Source: a bacterium (lineage in GTDB: Bacteria; Chloroflexota; Dormibacteria; Aeolococcales; Aeolococcaceae). Taken from it: a stretch of DNA of 64,000 bases. The DNA lies in contig JAJZLL010000049.1 of assembly GCA_021803465.1 (NCBI GenBank), forward strand, positions 127,130 to 191,129, in the 5' to 3' direction. Shown in pieces: positions 52,171 through 61,070 of the stretch (the stretch's first letter is position 1; each line of letters starts with the position of its first letter). Under the pieces are notes generated by a model. The model was not told the origin of the DNA, ran no database searches, and saw only the letters and a program-made list of their open reading frames with translations. Position numbers and translations under genes: made by a program.

Positions 52171-53282
52171 TGCGCACTGTCATAACGCCAGTCGCTGCAC
52201 TCATCCGCGTTGCGCTCCGCCGGTTCTTCCGCGACAGGACTGCACTGTTCTTCACCATCATATTTCCACTCATCTTTCTCTTCATATTCGGTGGACTGTT
52301 TGGAAAGTCGAACAATGTGAGCTTCAATGTCGCTGTCCTCAACCATGCCAACACACCGTTCGCCACGAACTTTGTGGCGCAGCTCAAGAAAAGCAAGGTG
52401 TTCAAGATCAAGTCGTCCGTGCATACCATCGAGCAGGGAACAACACTCATTGACGAGGGACAGATGGATGCAATACTTGTCCTGCCCCCCTCATTTGGCG
52501 CCTTGTCACCAACCGGGCACATTCCCACTGGAACGCTCGAGGTCTATGAGAATGCGAGCAACACGCAGGAAACCCCTGTTCTCACCTCGGTTCTTCAGTC
52601 CATCTTTGGGCAGATCAACAATACGCTGAAACCATATACCCCACCATTCACTGTTGTCACGAAAACATCGATCCAGGGGTATGTCGTCTCTCCATTTGAC
52701 TACATCTTTTCCGGACTTCTCGGTTTTTCCATTCTGGGGCTTGGCATTTTTGGTCCAACGAACGCATTTCCCGAGCTCAGGAAGCAGGGCATCCTGCGCC
52801 GGCTTCGGACAACGCCCCTTTCATCAGCAATGTTCATCACGTCAAATGCCATATCCTACATGCTCATTGGCGTGATTTCTCTTGGAATAATGATGGCGAT
52901 TGGCATTCTCGTGTTTCACCTCAACATGCGGGGAAGCTATCTCCTCCTTGTGCCATTCCTCATTCTCGGGGTGTTTGAGCTGTTTGGCTTTGGCATGGCG
53001 ATAGGAGGATGGGCACGATCACAGCAGGAAGCTGCACCACTGACGAACATCATCGTCTTTCCCATGATGTTCCTGAGCGGGACATTTTTTCCCACCTATC
53101 TGATGCCCCAGTGGCTTCAGTCAATCGCCCAGTATCTCCCGCTTTCTCCCGTGATTGATGGCGCACGACGGATCATCACGCAGAATTCAGCTCCTGCAGC
53201 GCTGCTGCCAGATATCGGGCTCATGGCACTCTGGTGTGCTGTCATCTATGTCATTGCCTTCCGCGTGTTCCGCTGGGAGTAG
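52167..53282 (+). CDS. ABC-2 type transporter permease
   Basis: This 371-residue permease has an N-terminal helix (TALFFTIIFPLIFLFIFGG), an extracellular domain of about 150 residues and five further C-terminal helices. FPELRKQGILRRLRTTPLS is the coupling-helix region of ABC-2 exporters, and VFPMMFLSGTFFPTYLMPQWLQ is typical of the last helices. It forms an exporter with the preceding ATPase for lipids or drugs of unknown identity. It starts in the ATGA overlap and converges with a secreted-protein gene 6 bp downstream. Confidence 0.92.
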   Translation: MMRTVITPVAALIRVALRRFFRDRTALFFTIIFPLIFLFIFGGLFGKSNNVSFNVAVLNHANTPFATNFVAQLKKSKVFKIKSSVHTIEQGTTLIDEGQMDAILVLPPSFGALSPTGHIPTGTLEVYENASNTQETPVLTSVLQSIFGQINNTLKPYTPPFTVVTKTSIQGYVVSPFDYIFSGLLGFSILGLGIFGPTNAFPELRKQGILRRLRTTPLSSAMFITSNAISYMLIGVISLGIMMAIGILVFHLNMRGSYLLLVPFLILGVFELFGFGMAIGGWARSQQEAAPLTNIIVFPMMFLSGTFFPTYLMPQWLQSIAQYLPLSPVIDGARRIITQNSAPAALLPDIGLMALWCAVIYVIAFRVFRWE

Positions 53283-53288
53283 TGCTGC

Positions 53289-53783
53289 TCATCCCCAGAG
53301 CGTCGATGGAGTGAGCTTTCCTGTCCTCGGGTCTATTGTGAAATACGCGAAATGCTCGGAATTGGGAATGGTGGCGGGTGTGCCGGAGCCCGGGTTTGCC
53401 ATACCTCCAGGAGGGCGGAATCCTGCGGGATCGTAGATGACACAGTTCCATTCGAGTGGAGATATTCCATATGGCATTTTCGATAACTGCATCTGGGCAA
53501 GGAAAAGGTGCAGGCATCCTGTGCAGGAGGTGATCCCTTGGGCATACGGTGCTGCAATGACCTGGGCCTCTTTCCGTGAAATGTGGACACCAGCCAGCTG
53601 CTGCCGGGTGGGGACCAGTGGCACCCCAATCAGCTTCCATGCGCTGCTCGGCACACCGGGAACGCTCAGCGCTGCAGCTGATGCTGCAGGGGATATGGAG
53701 GCAGCTGAGTGTGGATGGGCTGTGCCACAGGAGCAGACGAGGAAGGCAATAAGCAGGAGTGTGCGCTGAAACCATGACCCCAT
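53289..53783 (-). CDS. Small secreted protein, possibly a lipoprotein
   Basis: This 164-residue protein has an N-terminal signal (RTLLLIAFLVCSCGTA) whose SCG could be a lipobox. The mature part is Pro/Ala-rich at first. A compact domain with a SCTGC pair, WNCVIYDPAGFRPPGG and a C-terminal AYFTIDPRTGKLTPST follows. I cannot name the family. The start at 53783 directly precedes the signal. It faces the M24 peptidase gene upstream on the same strand, about 95 bp away, so it may be cotranscribed with it. Confidence 0.6.
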   Translation of the reverse strand: MGSWFQRTLLLIAFLVCSCGTAHPHSAASISPAASAAALSVPGVPSSAWKLIGVPLVPTRQQLAGVHISRKEAQVIAAPYAQGITSCTGCLHLFLAQMQLSKMPYGISPLEWNCVIYDPAGFRPPGGMANPGSGTPATIPNSEHFAYFTIDPRTGKLTPSTLWG

Positions 53784-53879
53784 GTGACAAGTATTCCACG
53801 CACCCTGCAGCTGTACGACGCATATCACCAGTGCGTGGCAGTGCTGTACCCTGCACTCACGGTCAGCACTGTAGCGAAG

Positions 53880-55043
53880 CTACTGCTTCTTGAGAACGAG
53901 TTCCTTGGGAAAGGGTGTGAGGTTTTCCATGCCATGCTCAGTGACAGTGACAAGGTCCTCAATGCGGATTCCACCGAGCTCCGGATCGTACAGGCCAGGC
54001 TCTATCGTGATGACGTCCCCTGGCTCGAGAATGACATCCGGGTCACTGACCCGTGGAAACTCATGGATCTCTAGACCGACACCATGGCCAGTTCCATGGA
54101 TAAACCGGGCCGATGAGGAGATCTCGTTGAAGGGTGGCGTGAGGGAACCATACCCATGATCCCTGAAGACTTCGCAGCAGTGGCGATGGATGTCCCGTGC
54201 GTTCACGCCGGGACGGACCATGTCGAGCGCTTCCTGCTGCGCCTGTTTGACAGCTTCCCACATCTTCCAGACAGCATCAGGCGGATCACCGACAACGACT
54301 GTGCGGGTGAGGTCTGCCCAGTATCGTGAGGTGCGGTGGTAGGGATAGAGATCGAGAACGATGGGGAGGTTGGCACGGATGACAGGACTCGTTGTCCGGT
54401 GGGGGTCAGCGCACTCAGGACTGCCACAGCAGATGGAGTCGACAGTGATGCAGTCATGGGCGAGATAGTAGGACTCTACTGCATGCACGAGGTCGGATCC
54501 TGAAAGCGGTGCTCCTTCATGGTGGAGGAGTCCATCCTTGATGGTGGTCTTGCGAAGGAGAGACAGTGCAGCCTCGAGACCGCCGAGCCCAATGCGCTCG
54601 ACGTCACGGAGCGCTGAAATCTCCTCAGGAGTCTTGATGCGCCGCTCACGAAGGTAGACTGTCCAGTCCACCTTCACCTGGATGCCTTTCGCACGGAGGG
54701 TGTCGGCAATGCCAAGAGGAAAGGTGCTGTCAACCCGCACGTCATCACAGCCCTCAGCAGCGAGAACAGCATGCACGAGGAGTGGCCACAGATCCGTCTC
54801 GCTTCCAGCAGAACCGAGAAGGGCGCTCACATCAATTTCCTCTGTGGAGTGCACTGTTGCAGCCTGGGACTCGATCTCTGCACGATGTGCCTCAAGGGGA
54901 CTCACCCAGAGGGAAACACGGTCCCCGTAGTCGATGGCGACAACGGGATCCGGAGCGAGAAACTTCGTCGCATACACGATGTTCGGATTGGTGAGGGGAG
55001 CTCCAAAGAGCAGCAGTGGGAGTGGAGATGTGTGATCAGGCAT
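53880..55043 (-). CDS. M24 family aminopeptidase (Xaa-Pro type)
   Basis: This 387-residue metallopeptidase removes N-terminal residues, usually before proline. A creatinase-like N-domain covers about residues 1-125. The pita-bread catalytic domain holds all five metal ligands: two Asp in LDLYPYHRTSRYWADLTRT, His in FIHGTGHGVGLEIHEFP, and Glu in ITIEPGLYD and IRIEDLV. ATG 55043 is chosen because TAGTCT sits exactly 7 nt upstream (leaderless) and the longer frame runs into the divergent promoter. It is divergent from the MGMT gene across 41 bp. Confidence 0.93.
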   Translation of the reverse strand: MPDHTSPLPLLLFGAPLTNPNIVYATKFLAPDPVVAIDYGDRVSLWVSPLEAHRAEIESQAATVHSTEEIDVSALLGSAGSETDLWPLLVHAVLAAEGCDDVRVDSTFPLGIADTLRAKGIQVKVDWTVYLRERRIKTPEEISALRDVERIGLGGLEAALSLLRKTTIKDGLLHHEGAPLSGSDLVHAVESYYLAHDCITVDSICCGSPECADPHRTTSPVIRANLPIVLDLYPYHRTSRYWADLTRTVVVGDPPDAVWKMWEAVKQAQQEALDMVRPGVNARDIHRHCCEVFRDHGYGSLTPPFNEISSSARFIHGTGHGVGLEIHEFPRVSDPDVILEPGDVITIEPGLYDPELGGIRIEDLVTVTEHGMENLTPFPKELVLKKQ

Positions 55044-55050
55044 ACTGGAA

Positions 55051-55056
55051 AGACTA
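55051..55056 (-). promoter_or_regulatory. TAGTCT -10 element of the M24 peptidase leaderless promoter
   Basis: Read on the minus strand, TAGTCT lies 7 nt before ATG 55043. There is no Shine-Dalgarno in the gap. Confidence 0.55.
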
Positions 55057-55084
55057 CCGCAATCTGGAGCTCGGGAGACGCGAC

Positions 55085-55618
55085 ATGGCACAACCACAGC
55101 ATCACAGCACCACTTCCAAGACAGCAGCTGCGCCAATGGAATGGGCTGTAGCTGACACCCCTTGGGGTCATGTTCGAATCGAAGGAACTGCCAAGGGTCT
55201 CACGCGGATAGCGAAAACGGATGAACCTGTCTCCACTGCCCGGCTCAGCAGGGAGTTTCAGGCGCATGTGGACACCTTCTCTGCAGAGTGCGCAACCCTC
55301 ACCTTCACTGTGCCAGTCGTGCTTGAGAACTGCACCCCTTTCCAGCGGGAAGTGCTCGATGTGCTCCGTACCATTCCCAGGGGCGAGGTGATGTCCTATG
55401 AGGAAGTTGCAGTACGGGTTGGACGTCCACGCGCTTCACGGGCAGTGGGCAATGCAGTGGCAGCAAACCCCGTTCCACTCGTCATTCCCTGCCACAGGGT
55501 GGTGAGAAAGGACTGCTCCCTTGGAGGGTTTTCCTTTGGCAGTCCAGCAGTGAAGGTGCAGCTTCTTGCAGTGGAAGGTGCTGTCGATACCAAAGCGAAG
55601 CCTGCAATGCGGAACTGA
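55085..55618 (+). CDS. ogt: Methylated-DNA--protein-cysteine methyltransferase
   Basis: This 177-residue suicide repair protein moves the alkyl group of O6-alkylguanine onto its own Cys136 in VIPCHRVV. The DNA-binding helix region has TPFQREVLDVLRTIPRGEVMSY and the Arg-finger segment GRPRASRAVGNAVAANP. It is the Ogt-type with a reduced N-terminal domain. GGGAG precedes ATG 55085. The short C-terminal tail after GGFSFG is normal. It probably has its own promoter, divergent from the M24 peptidase. Confidence 0.94.
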   Translation: MAQPQHHSTTSKTAAAPMEWAVADTPWGHVRIEGTAKGLTRIAKTDEPVSTARLSREFQAHVDTFSAECATLTFTVPVVLENCTPFQREVLDVLRTIPRGEVMSYEEVAVRVGRPRASRAVGNAVAANPVPLVIPCHRVVRKDCSLGGFSFGSPAVKVQLLAVEGAVDTKAKPAMRN

Positions 55619-55669
55619 CAGCATTCCACGTGCTGCATCAGGGGAGACCGGAAGTTTTCGCTGAAGGGA

Positions 55670-55675
55670 TACCAT
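55670..55675 (+). promoter_or_regulatory. TACCAT -10 element of a leaderless promoter
   Basis: TACCAT is 6 nt before GTG 55682 and 3 nt before ATG 55679. The 6-nt spacing, seen repeatedly in this window, favours the GTG as first codon. Confidence 0.5.
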
Positions 55676-55681
55676 GGAATG

Positions 55682-56401
55682 GTGACAGATGATGCATTTT
55701 CCCCCTCCAAGGTCCTAGTGGTAGGTGCGCATCCTGACGATGTCGACTTTGGATGTGCTGGGACCACTGCAGCGTGGACTGCTGGAGGTGTGAGCGTTGC
55801 ATACTGCATCATCACGGATGGAGCAGCTGGTGGCCGTTCAACGGGCAGATCCAGGGAGGAACTGCGAACACTTCGTGAACAGGAGCAGCGTGCTGCAGGC
55901 GCAGTCGTTGGCGTTTCGGACATCACCTTTCTCGGATATCCCGATGGAGAACTCAGCGCAACTCTCGAAGTGAGAAAGGAAGTGACCCGTGTCATCCGTC
56001 GTGTCCGACCGGATCTAGTTGTCTGCCAGTCCCCGGAGCGGAACTGGGAACGGATCTATGCAAGCCATCCTGACCATCTTGCAGCAGGTGAGGCAACACT
56101 CTGCGCAGTGTATCCGGATGCACGGAACCCGTACGCATACCCTGAACTCCTCGAGGAAGGCCATGAGGCCCATGTCGTCACAGAGGTATGGCTCACGGGA
56201 ACATCCAATCCCAACCACGTTGTCGACATTACCGATGTGTTCGACAGGAAGTGCGCAGCCCTCCAGAAGCACGTCTCCCAGATTGATGATGTCGATGCGC
56301 TCCTTGCACGCATTGCTGCCATGGGAGCGAGGACTGCTGAAGAGATGGGGCTCAGCGAGGGACACAAGGCAGAAACATTCCGCAGGATCAACACCCGTTA
56401 A
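55682..56401 (+). CDS. PIG-L/LmbE-family deacetylase
   Basis: This 239-residue zinc-dependent N-deacetylase-like enzyme has VVGAHPDDVDFGCAGT, which holds the His-Pro-Asp-Asp metal/catalytic motif, and YASHPDHLAAGEA, which supplies the later His ligand. The family includes MshB and BshB, which deacetylate GlcNAc-inositol or GlcNAc-malate in thiol synthesis, as well as antibiotic-pathway enzymes. The motif order resembles BshB1/LmbE more than MshB. An MshC-like ligase is encoded elsewhere in the window, so a thiol role is possible but unproven. GTG 55682 fits the promoter spacing, and ATG 55679 differs by one codon. Confidence 0.9.
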   Translation: MTDDAFSPSKVLVVGAHPDDVDFGCAGTTAAWTAGGVSVAYCIITDGAAGGRSTGRSREELRTLREQEQRAAGAVVGVSDITFLGYPDGELSATLEVRKEVTRVIRRVRPDLVVCQSPERNWERIYASHPDHLAAGEATLCAVYPDARNPYAYPELLEEGHEAHVVTEVWLTGTSNPNHVVDITDVFDRKCAALQKHVSQIDDVDALLARIAAMGARTAEEMGLSEGHKAETFRRINTR

Positions 56402-56411
56402 GGAGGGAATC

Positions 56412-56759
56412 ATGGGACGAACACTTGTACGGGCAGCAGCCCTCTACGGCACAATCGATGCAGCACAGTTCCTTGCGACCCGGTATCAGGATCTCCGCAA
56501 GAACCCTGGTCGGTTCTATGGCACCATGGCATACACGGCACTCTGGGGAGGACTTCTCGCAAGCTCGCTGTGCAGGAAGGACAAGAGTGGCAATCTCACA
56601 CGGTCCCTTGCACTGACCACAACGCTTGCGAGCGGAGCGCTCCTTGCAGCCCATGCGAAGCAGCATCTCGTCTCTGCACGCACAGTGGGACCAGTCGTTG
56701 CTGCAGGTGCTGCACTCCTTGGGGCATGCGTGTCAGCACGCACACTGGATGAGGAGTAG
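56412..56759 (+). CDS. Small membrane-associated protein of unknown function
   Basis: This 115-residue protein has two or three weak hydrophobic helices (TMAYTALWGGLLASSL, LALTTTLASGALLAAH and VGPVVAAGAALLGACV) separated by basic loops. No known motif is seen. AAGGAGG precedes ATG 56412, and the gene starts 10 bp after the LmbE-family stop, so the two form an operon. Its final GAG GAG TAG codons may serve as the ribosome-binding site of the following peptidase gene. Confidence 0.6.
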   Translation: MGRTLVRAAALYGTIDAAQFLATRYQDLRKNPGRFYGTMAYTALWGGLLASSLCRKDKSGNLTRSLALTTTLASGALLAAHAKQHLVSARTVGPVVAAGAALLGACVSARTLDEE

Positions 56760-56827
56760 TCAGCATCTCCTCCAGGTCACCACTTCCAGCAGCAGTCGTT
56801 GCACGCAGTGGAGCGACGTTTGGTGAA

Positions 56828-58675
56828 GTGAGCGCGAATGCTCACGGAATCTTCTGGTGCACAGCACGCCCCTGGGAGCAGGGCCGCCAGACCATCATCA
56901 GGAGGACATGGGAGGGGAAGGTCGAAGACCTGCTTCCTGGGACAGTGTCCGTTGGCAACAGGATCCACGAGTATGGTGGTGGGTCCTATGTGCTCTGTGG
57001 TGACAGGCTGCTGTACTCCTCCATCAGGGATGGCAGCCTCTGGCTTCTCCCGCTCACGGGAAAGGGGCGTCCAGTGCTGTGTGTCCCTGGAGGAAGGAAA
57101 GCGTGGTTCGGTGATTTTTCCTGGGATGGGAAGCGGAATGTCGTGTATGCCGTGCAGGAGGATCACGGAGGTGAGGGTGTTGCAAACAGGATTGTTGCGA
57201 TCCAGCTTGCATCAGGAGCCATCACTCCGCTGCTGCACGGAAACGATTTCTACCTCAATCCGCGCATCTTGCCAATGGGATCCATGCTTTCATATCTCAC
57301 ATGGAACAGTCCTGAGATGCCATGGGAGGGAGCAGAACTCCATGTCGCGAATCTCGCTTCCGATGGACTTCACATTGCAGGACAGGGAATGCGCATTGCA
57401 GGGGAACCTGGCCATGCTGCGATGTCCCATCTCTGGATGCCAAGTGGTGAACTTGTGTTCACGTCGGATACGGAAGGATACTGGAACCTCCATGCATGGA
57501 ACGAACATGAGGGAGTCCGTGCACTTCGGCAAGCGCCCGAGGAACACGCATTTCCCCAGTGGAATGCAGGAGGACATGCTGCGGCAGTGCTCAGTGAAAA
57601 TGCGTTCATCACTGCATATGAACGGGATGGGTCGATGCACCTTGCTGTCTGTGGACTGGATGGGAGGACATGGCAGGAGCTCTCCTCCCCACTCACAACA
57701 GGAGGCCGCTCCCTTGCAGTCCATGACGGGGCTGTGCTGCTCGAGGGTGGAAGTCCCTGCCTTCCCCATGGCATCTACAGTCTTGCAATCCCATCTGGCA
57801 CAGCAGTTCCCCTTGCACAGTCATTCGAGCTGCCACTACCCGGGGATGTTGAGCTTCCTGCTGCAACGACGGAAGTCATTCACACTGCTGCTGGTGAAGC
57901 GGTCCATGTCGTCGTGTACCGTCCCCAGGAACCTGCTGCAGCGCCCCGCGTGCTCATTCGGGCACATGGTGGACCAACTTCCCAGGCGGAGCCAGAGCTG
58001 GATCTTCGCATGGTGTACTGGACAAGCCGTGGATACACGGTTGTCCAGGTGAACTACCGGGGCAGCACAGGATTTGGCTCAGCCTACCGGAGGGCCCTGC
58101 TTGGAAAGTGGGGCGAGATAGATGTCGATGACTGCGTTGCTGCTGCGCACGTGTTCGGGCAGGAGCTCCAGGCGCCTGTCTTCATCTCTGGAGGAAGTGC
58201 AGGAGGATTTACAGTCCTCTCTGCACTCATGCGGGATGGCGTCTTCCGTGGAGGCGCCTGCTACTACGGGGTTGCGGACCTTACGCTGCTCCTCCAGGAC
58301 TTCCACAAGTTCGAGGACAGTTACCTCGAGACACTCATTGCTCCACGAACCGATGTTGCGACGTACGAGAAACGTTCCCCGATCCACCATCTCGATGCCC
58401 TCCATGTCCCTGTCATCTTCTTCCATGGGAGAAGGGACTCCGTCGTACCGGTTTCCCAGACGGAAACGATGGTGCGTTCCCTTGTCGCTGCAGGCCAGGT
58501 TGTCGCTTCTGTCATCTATGACGATGAGCAGCATGGATTCCGGAAGGAGCATGCGATCGCGTACTCCCTTGATGCGGAGCATGCCTTCTATGAGCATCTG
58601 CTTGGCGCTCCTCCTCCCCAGCTCCATCCACGGCTTGCAATCCACAACGAGCATCTCCTCCACGAAAGGGGATAG
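56828..58675 (+). CDS. S9 family peptidase (prolyl oligopeptidase / acylaminoacyl-peptidase-like)
   Basis: This protein of at least 615 residues has an N-terminal beta-propeller and a C-terminal alpha/beta-hydrolase domain. Catalytic residues are Ser457 in SGGSAGGF, Asp in FHGRRDSVVP and His in YDDEQHGFRK. It cleaves short peptides. The first standard start codon is GTG 56828, but family-like sequence (SPLPAAVVARSG, then TFGEV) continues upstream in frame to the stop at 56750, with no ATG, GTG or TTG. An ATC at 56765, 8 nt after GAGGAG, is a candidate non-standard start. Coordinates here use the GTG. Confidence 0.9.
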   Translation: MSANAHGIFWCTARPWEQGRQTIIRRTWEGKVEDLLPGTVSVGNRIHEYGGGSYVLCGDRLLYSSIRDGSLWLLPLTGKGRPVLCVPGGRKAWFGDFSWDGKRNVVYAVQEDHGGEGVANRIVAIQLASGAITPLLHGNDFYLNPRILPMGSMLSYLTWNSPEMPWEGAELHVANLASDGLHIAGQGMRIAGEPGHAAMSHLWMPSGELVFTSDTEGYWNLHAWNEHEGVRALRQAPEEHAFPQWNAGGHAAAVLSENAFITAYERDGSMHLAVCGLDGRTWQELSSPLTTGGRSLAVHDGAVLLEGGSPCLPHGIYSLAIPSGTAVPLAQSFELPLPGDVELPAATTEVIHTAAGEAVHVVVYRPQEPAAAPRVLIRAHGGPTSQAEPELDLRMVYWTSRGYTVVQVNYRGSTGFGSAYRRALLGKWGEIDVDDCVAAAHVFGQELQAPVFISGGSAGGFTVLSALMRDGVFRGGACYYGVADLTLLLQDFHKFEDSYLETLIAPRTDVATYEKRSPIHHLDALHVPVIFFHGRRDSVVPVSQTETMVRSLVAAGQVVASVIYDDEQHGFRKEHAIAYSLDAEHAFYEHLLGAPPPQLHPRLAIHNEHLLHERG

Positions 58676-58696
58676 CAGGTGTTCGCCTAAACGTGT

Positions 58697-58727
58697 ATCG
58701 CAAGAATACATGTTGCATGGTACGATA
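58697..58727. promoter_or_regulatory. Putative operator/promoter of the metal ATPase gene
   Basis: TATCG (58697-58701) and CGATA (58723-58727) form outer arms around a region containing ACATGT and GTTGCATGGT (58712-58721). That 10-mer recurs exactly in the marR promoter at 63604-63613. A TACGAT box (58721-58726) could be the -10 element. This suggests shared control by the MarR regulator. Confidence 0.45.
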
Positions 58728-58761
58728 TATCCACAGGAAGTGGTATGGAGGGATTGGCACT

Positions 58762-61062
58762 GTGCATCGTTTGCGCATGTTCTGGGAGTACCGGTCACTT
58801 GCCCTTGCTGTTGTGGGACTTGCTGTCAGCAGCATCGCGTATCTCGCAGGAGCGCATGAGGCTGCCACCTGGGCACTCTGGGGCACGACACTGTATGGAG
58901 CAGTGCTCTCCGCATATGTCGTTGCCACAAGCCTCCTGCAGCGCCGACTTGGTGTTGACATCATTGCGCTCCTCGCACTCATCGGGACACTTCTCATCAA
59001 TGAGCCGCTCGCTGGAGCAATCATCACGCTCATGCTGACGAGTGGCCAGTCACTCGAGTCCTATGCAGCCCGTCGGGCTGAACGGGAACTCAATGCGCTT
59101 GTGTCGAGAACGCCTCAGGAGGCCCGTGTCCGTCAGGGGAACGACATTCGCACGGTTCCGCTTGACGAGGTGGCAGTGGGAGACATTGTGCTTGTGGGGA
59201 GTGGTGAGGTTGTTCCTGTGGACGGAGCTGTGCTCTCGGAGGAGATTATCCTTGACGAATCCGCTCTCACAGGGGAATCGCTTCCCGTCTCGCATCTCAA
59301 GGGAGACACAGTACGGAGCGGAGTGGTCAATGCAGGGAGTCCCTTCGAGCTCCATGCCCTGACCCGTGCTTCGGAAAGCACGTATGCGCGCATCGTCAGA
59401 CTTGTGAAGGAAGCGGATTCCCATCCTGCACGGGCAGTCCGGTTTGCGGACAGGTTTGCCCTTGCGTTTGTCGGTATCACCTTTGTGCTTGCTGGACTCG
59501 CATGGGGAATGAGCGGGCTTCTCGAGCGGGCAGTCGCAGTCCTTGTCATTGCGACACCATGTCCACTCATCCTGGCAGTACCCATTGCAGTCGTTTCAGG
59601 ACTCTCGCGGGCAGCGCAGCGGGGCATCATCATCAAGGGAGGCGCAGTGCTCGAGGCGCTCACCACCTGTCCTGCGCTTCTCATTGACAAGACGGGCACT
59701 CTCACCTCGGGACATCCCGTTGTTTCTGACATCATTCCCGCTCCTGGAGGGCAGGCTGACCGGTGCATGCAGTTCGCTGCCTCGCTTGACCAGCTTTCCC
59801 AGCATGTGCTTGCTGCAAGCCTTGTGCAGCATGCGAGGGAACGGCATCTGCCGCTATCCCTTCCCACTCAGGTTGTGGAGAAGCAGGGTGCAGGCATCGA
59901 GGGTGTTGTGGATGGCAAACGTGTCCGTGTGGGGAATGCGGAATTTGCCCATGCCTCGTCAACTGCACCATGGGTGCGGGCAGCACGGCGGCGTGCGGAA
60001 GCGGATGGCGCTCTTGTCGTGTATGTGGCACTCGATGGAGTGCCGGAGGGAGCAGTCCTTCTCGATGACCGCATCCGTCCGGACTCGGCGCACACACTCC
60101 GTCTGCTCCGGAATGTTGGCATCAATCGGCTTGTCATGGTGACTGGAGACCGGGAGGAGGTGGCTCTCACCATTGGAGCAGTGCTTGGTCTTGACGAGGT
60201 CCTCGCTGAAAGGACACCCGAGGAGAAGGTGATTGCACTGCAGGTTGAGCAGGAGCAGCACAGGACCATGATGGTGGGAGATGGCATCAACGATGCGCCT
60301 GCGCTCGCCCTTGCGGATGTGGGAATAGCCATGGGAGCACGGGGTACAACAGCATCGACAGAGACTGCGGATGTGGTCCTTCTTGTCGACTCGCTTGAGC
60401 GGCTCTACGAGGCTGTCGTCATCAGCAGGAGGTCACAGCAGATCGCGCAGCAGAGCGTGCTTGTCGGCATGGGGCTCTCGTTTGCTGGAATGGTTGCTGC
60501 TGCGCTTGGCTACCTGCCACCCATTGTCGGAGCTGTCGCCCAGGAGGTCATCGATGTCATTGCCATCCTCAATGCGCTTCGAGCTCTCTCCGTTCCGACA
60601 CTCAGGCGCCGTGTGAGTCCGGAGACAGCTGCCCGTGCAGCCCGGTTCACAGAAGAGCATGTTGCCATCAAGGGATACCTTGCTGCCATGAGGGACAGTG
60701 CGGACGCGCTCGTGACGGACGATCCGGAAACCGCATTTGCTCGGGCGCAGTCGACTGAGGAGACACTCCGCACGAAGATTCTGCCGCATGAGTTCGAGGA
60801 GGAGCGTGAGCTGTATCCCGAGCTCGGTAAGCTGTACGGAGGTCCCGAGGGACTCTGGAGCTTCCAGCGCACCCATGGGGAGATCATGCACCAGAGCCGG
60901 CGCCTTGAGCGTCTTGTCGCTTCTGTGGATCCTGCTTCGCCAGACCCAGTGGATCTTGCGGAGATACGCAGATCCCTCTATGCGCTCCATGCTGTACTTG
61001 CCCTCCATACGATGCAGGAGGAGGAGGAGTACAGCCTCCTTCTGGAACCGGCAGTCCCGTAG
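58762..61062 (+). CDS. P1B-type metal-transporting ATPase with C-terminal hemerythrin-like domain (P1B-5-like)
   Basis: This 766-residue ATPase has the actuator motif ALTGESLPVS, the phosphorylation site D309KTGTLT and the nucleotide domain GDGINDAPAL. The membrane motif is TPC267PL, not CPC, and there is no N-terminal HMA domain. From about residue 655 a four-helix hemerythrin-like domain carries His/Glu ligands (LPHEFEEE, THGEIMH, LHAVLALHTMQEEEE). TPCPL plus a hemerythrin tail defines the P1B-5 (Nia) group, implicated in Ni2+/Fe2+ export. GTG 58762 has GGAGGG about 9 nt upstream. ATG 58777 is an alternative. Confidence 0.9.
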   Translation: MHRLRMFWEYRSLALAVVGLAVSSIAYLAGAHEAATWALWGTTLYGAVLSAYVVATSLLQRRLGVDIIALLALIGTLLINEPLAGAIITLMLTSGQSLESYAARRAERELNALVSRTPQEARVRQGNDIRTVPLDEVAVGDIVLVGSGEVVPVDGAVLSEEIILDESALTGESLPVSHLKGDTVRSGVVNAGSPFELHALTRASESTYARIVRLVKEADSHPARAVRFADRFALAFVGITFVLAGLAWGMSGLLERAVAVLVIATPCPLILAVPIAVVSGLSRAAQRGIIIKGGAVLEALTTCPALLIDKTGTLTSGHPVVSDIIPAPGGQADRCMQFAASLDQLSQHVLAASLVQHARERHLPLSLPTQVVEKQGAGIEGVVDGKRVRVGNAEFAHASSTAPWVRAARRRAEADGALVVYVALDGVPEGAVLLDDRIRPDSAHTLRLLRNVGINRLVMVTGDREEVALTIGAVLGLDEVLAERTPEEKVIALQVEQEQHRTMMVGDGINDAPALALADVGIAMGARGTTASTETADVVLLVDSLERLYEAVVISRRSQQIAQQSVLVGMGLSFAGMVAAALGYLPPIVGAVAQEVIDVIAILNALRALSVPTLRRRVSPETAARAARFTEEHVAIKGYLAAMRDSADALVTDDPETAFARAQSTEETLRTKILPHEFEEERELYPELGKLYGGPEGLWSFQRTHGEIMHQSRRLERLVASVDPASPDPVDLAEIRRSLYALHAVLALHTMQEEEEYSLLLEPAVP

Positions 61063-61070
61063 GGGACAGC

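Noticed and set aside
56838..58052. 404-codon plus-strand frame overlapping the S9 peptidase gene
   Set aside because: It is out of frame with the propeller and hydrolase motifs, has Cys/Met/Arg-rich composition and no homology I can see.
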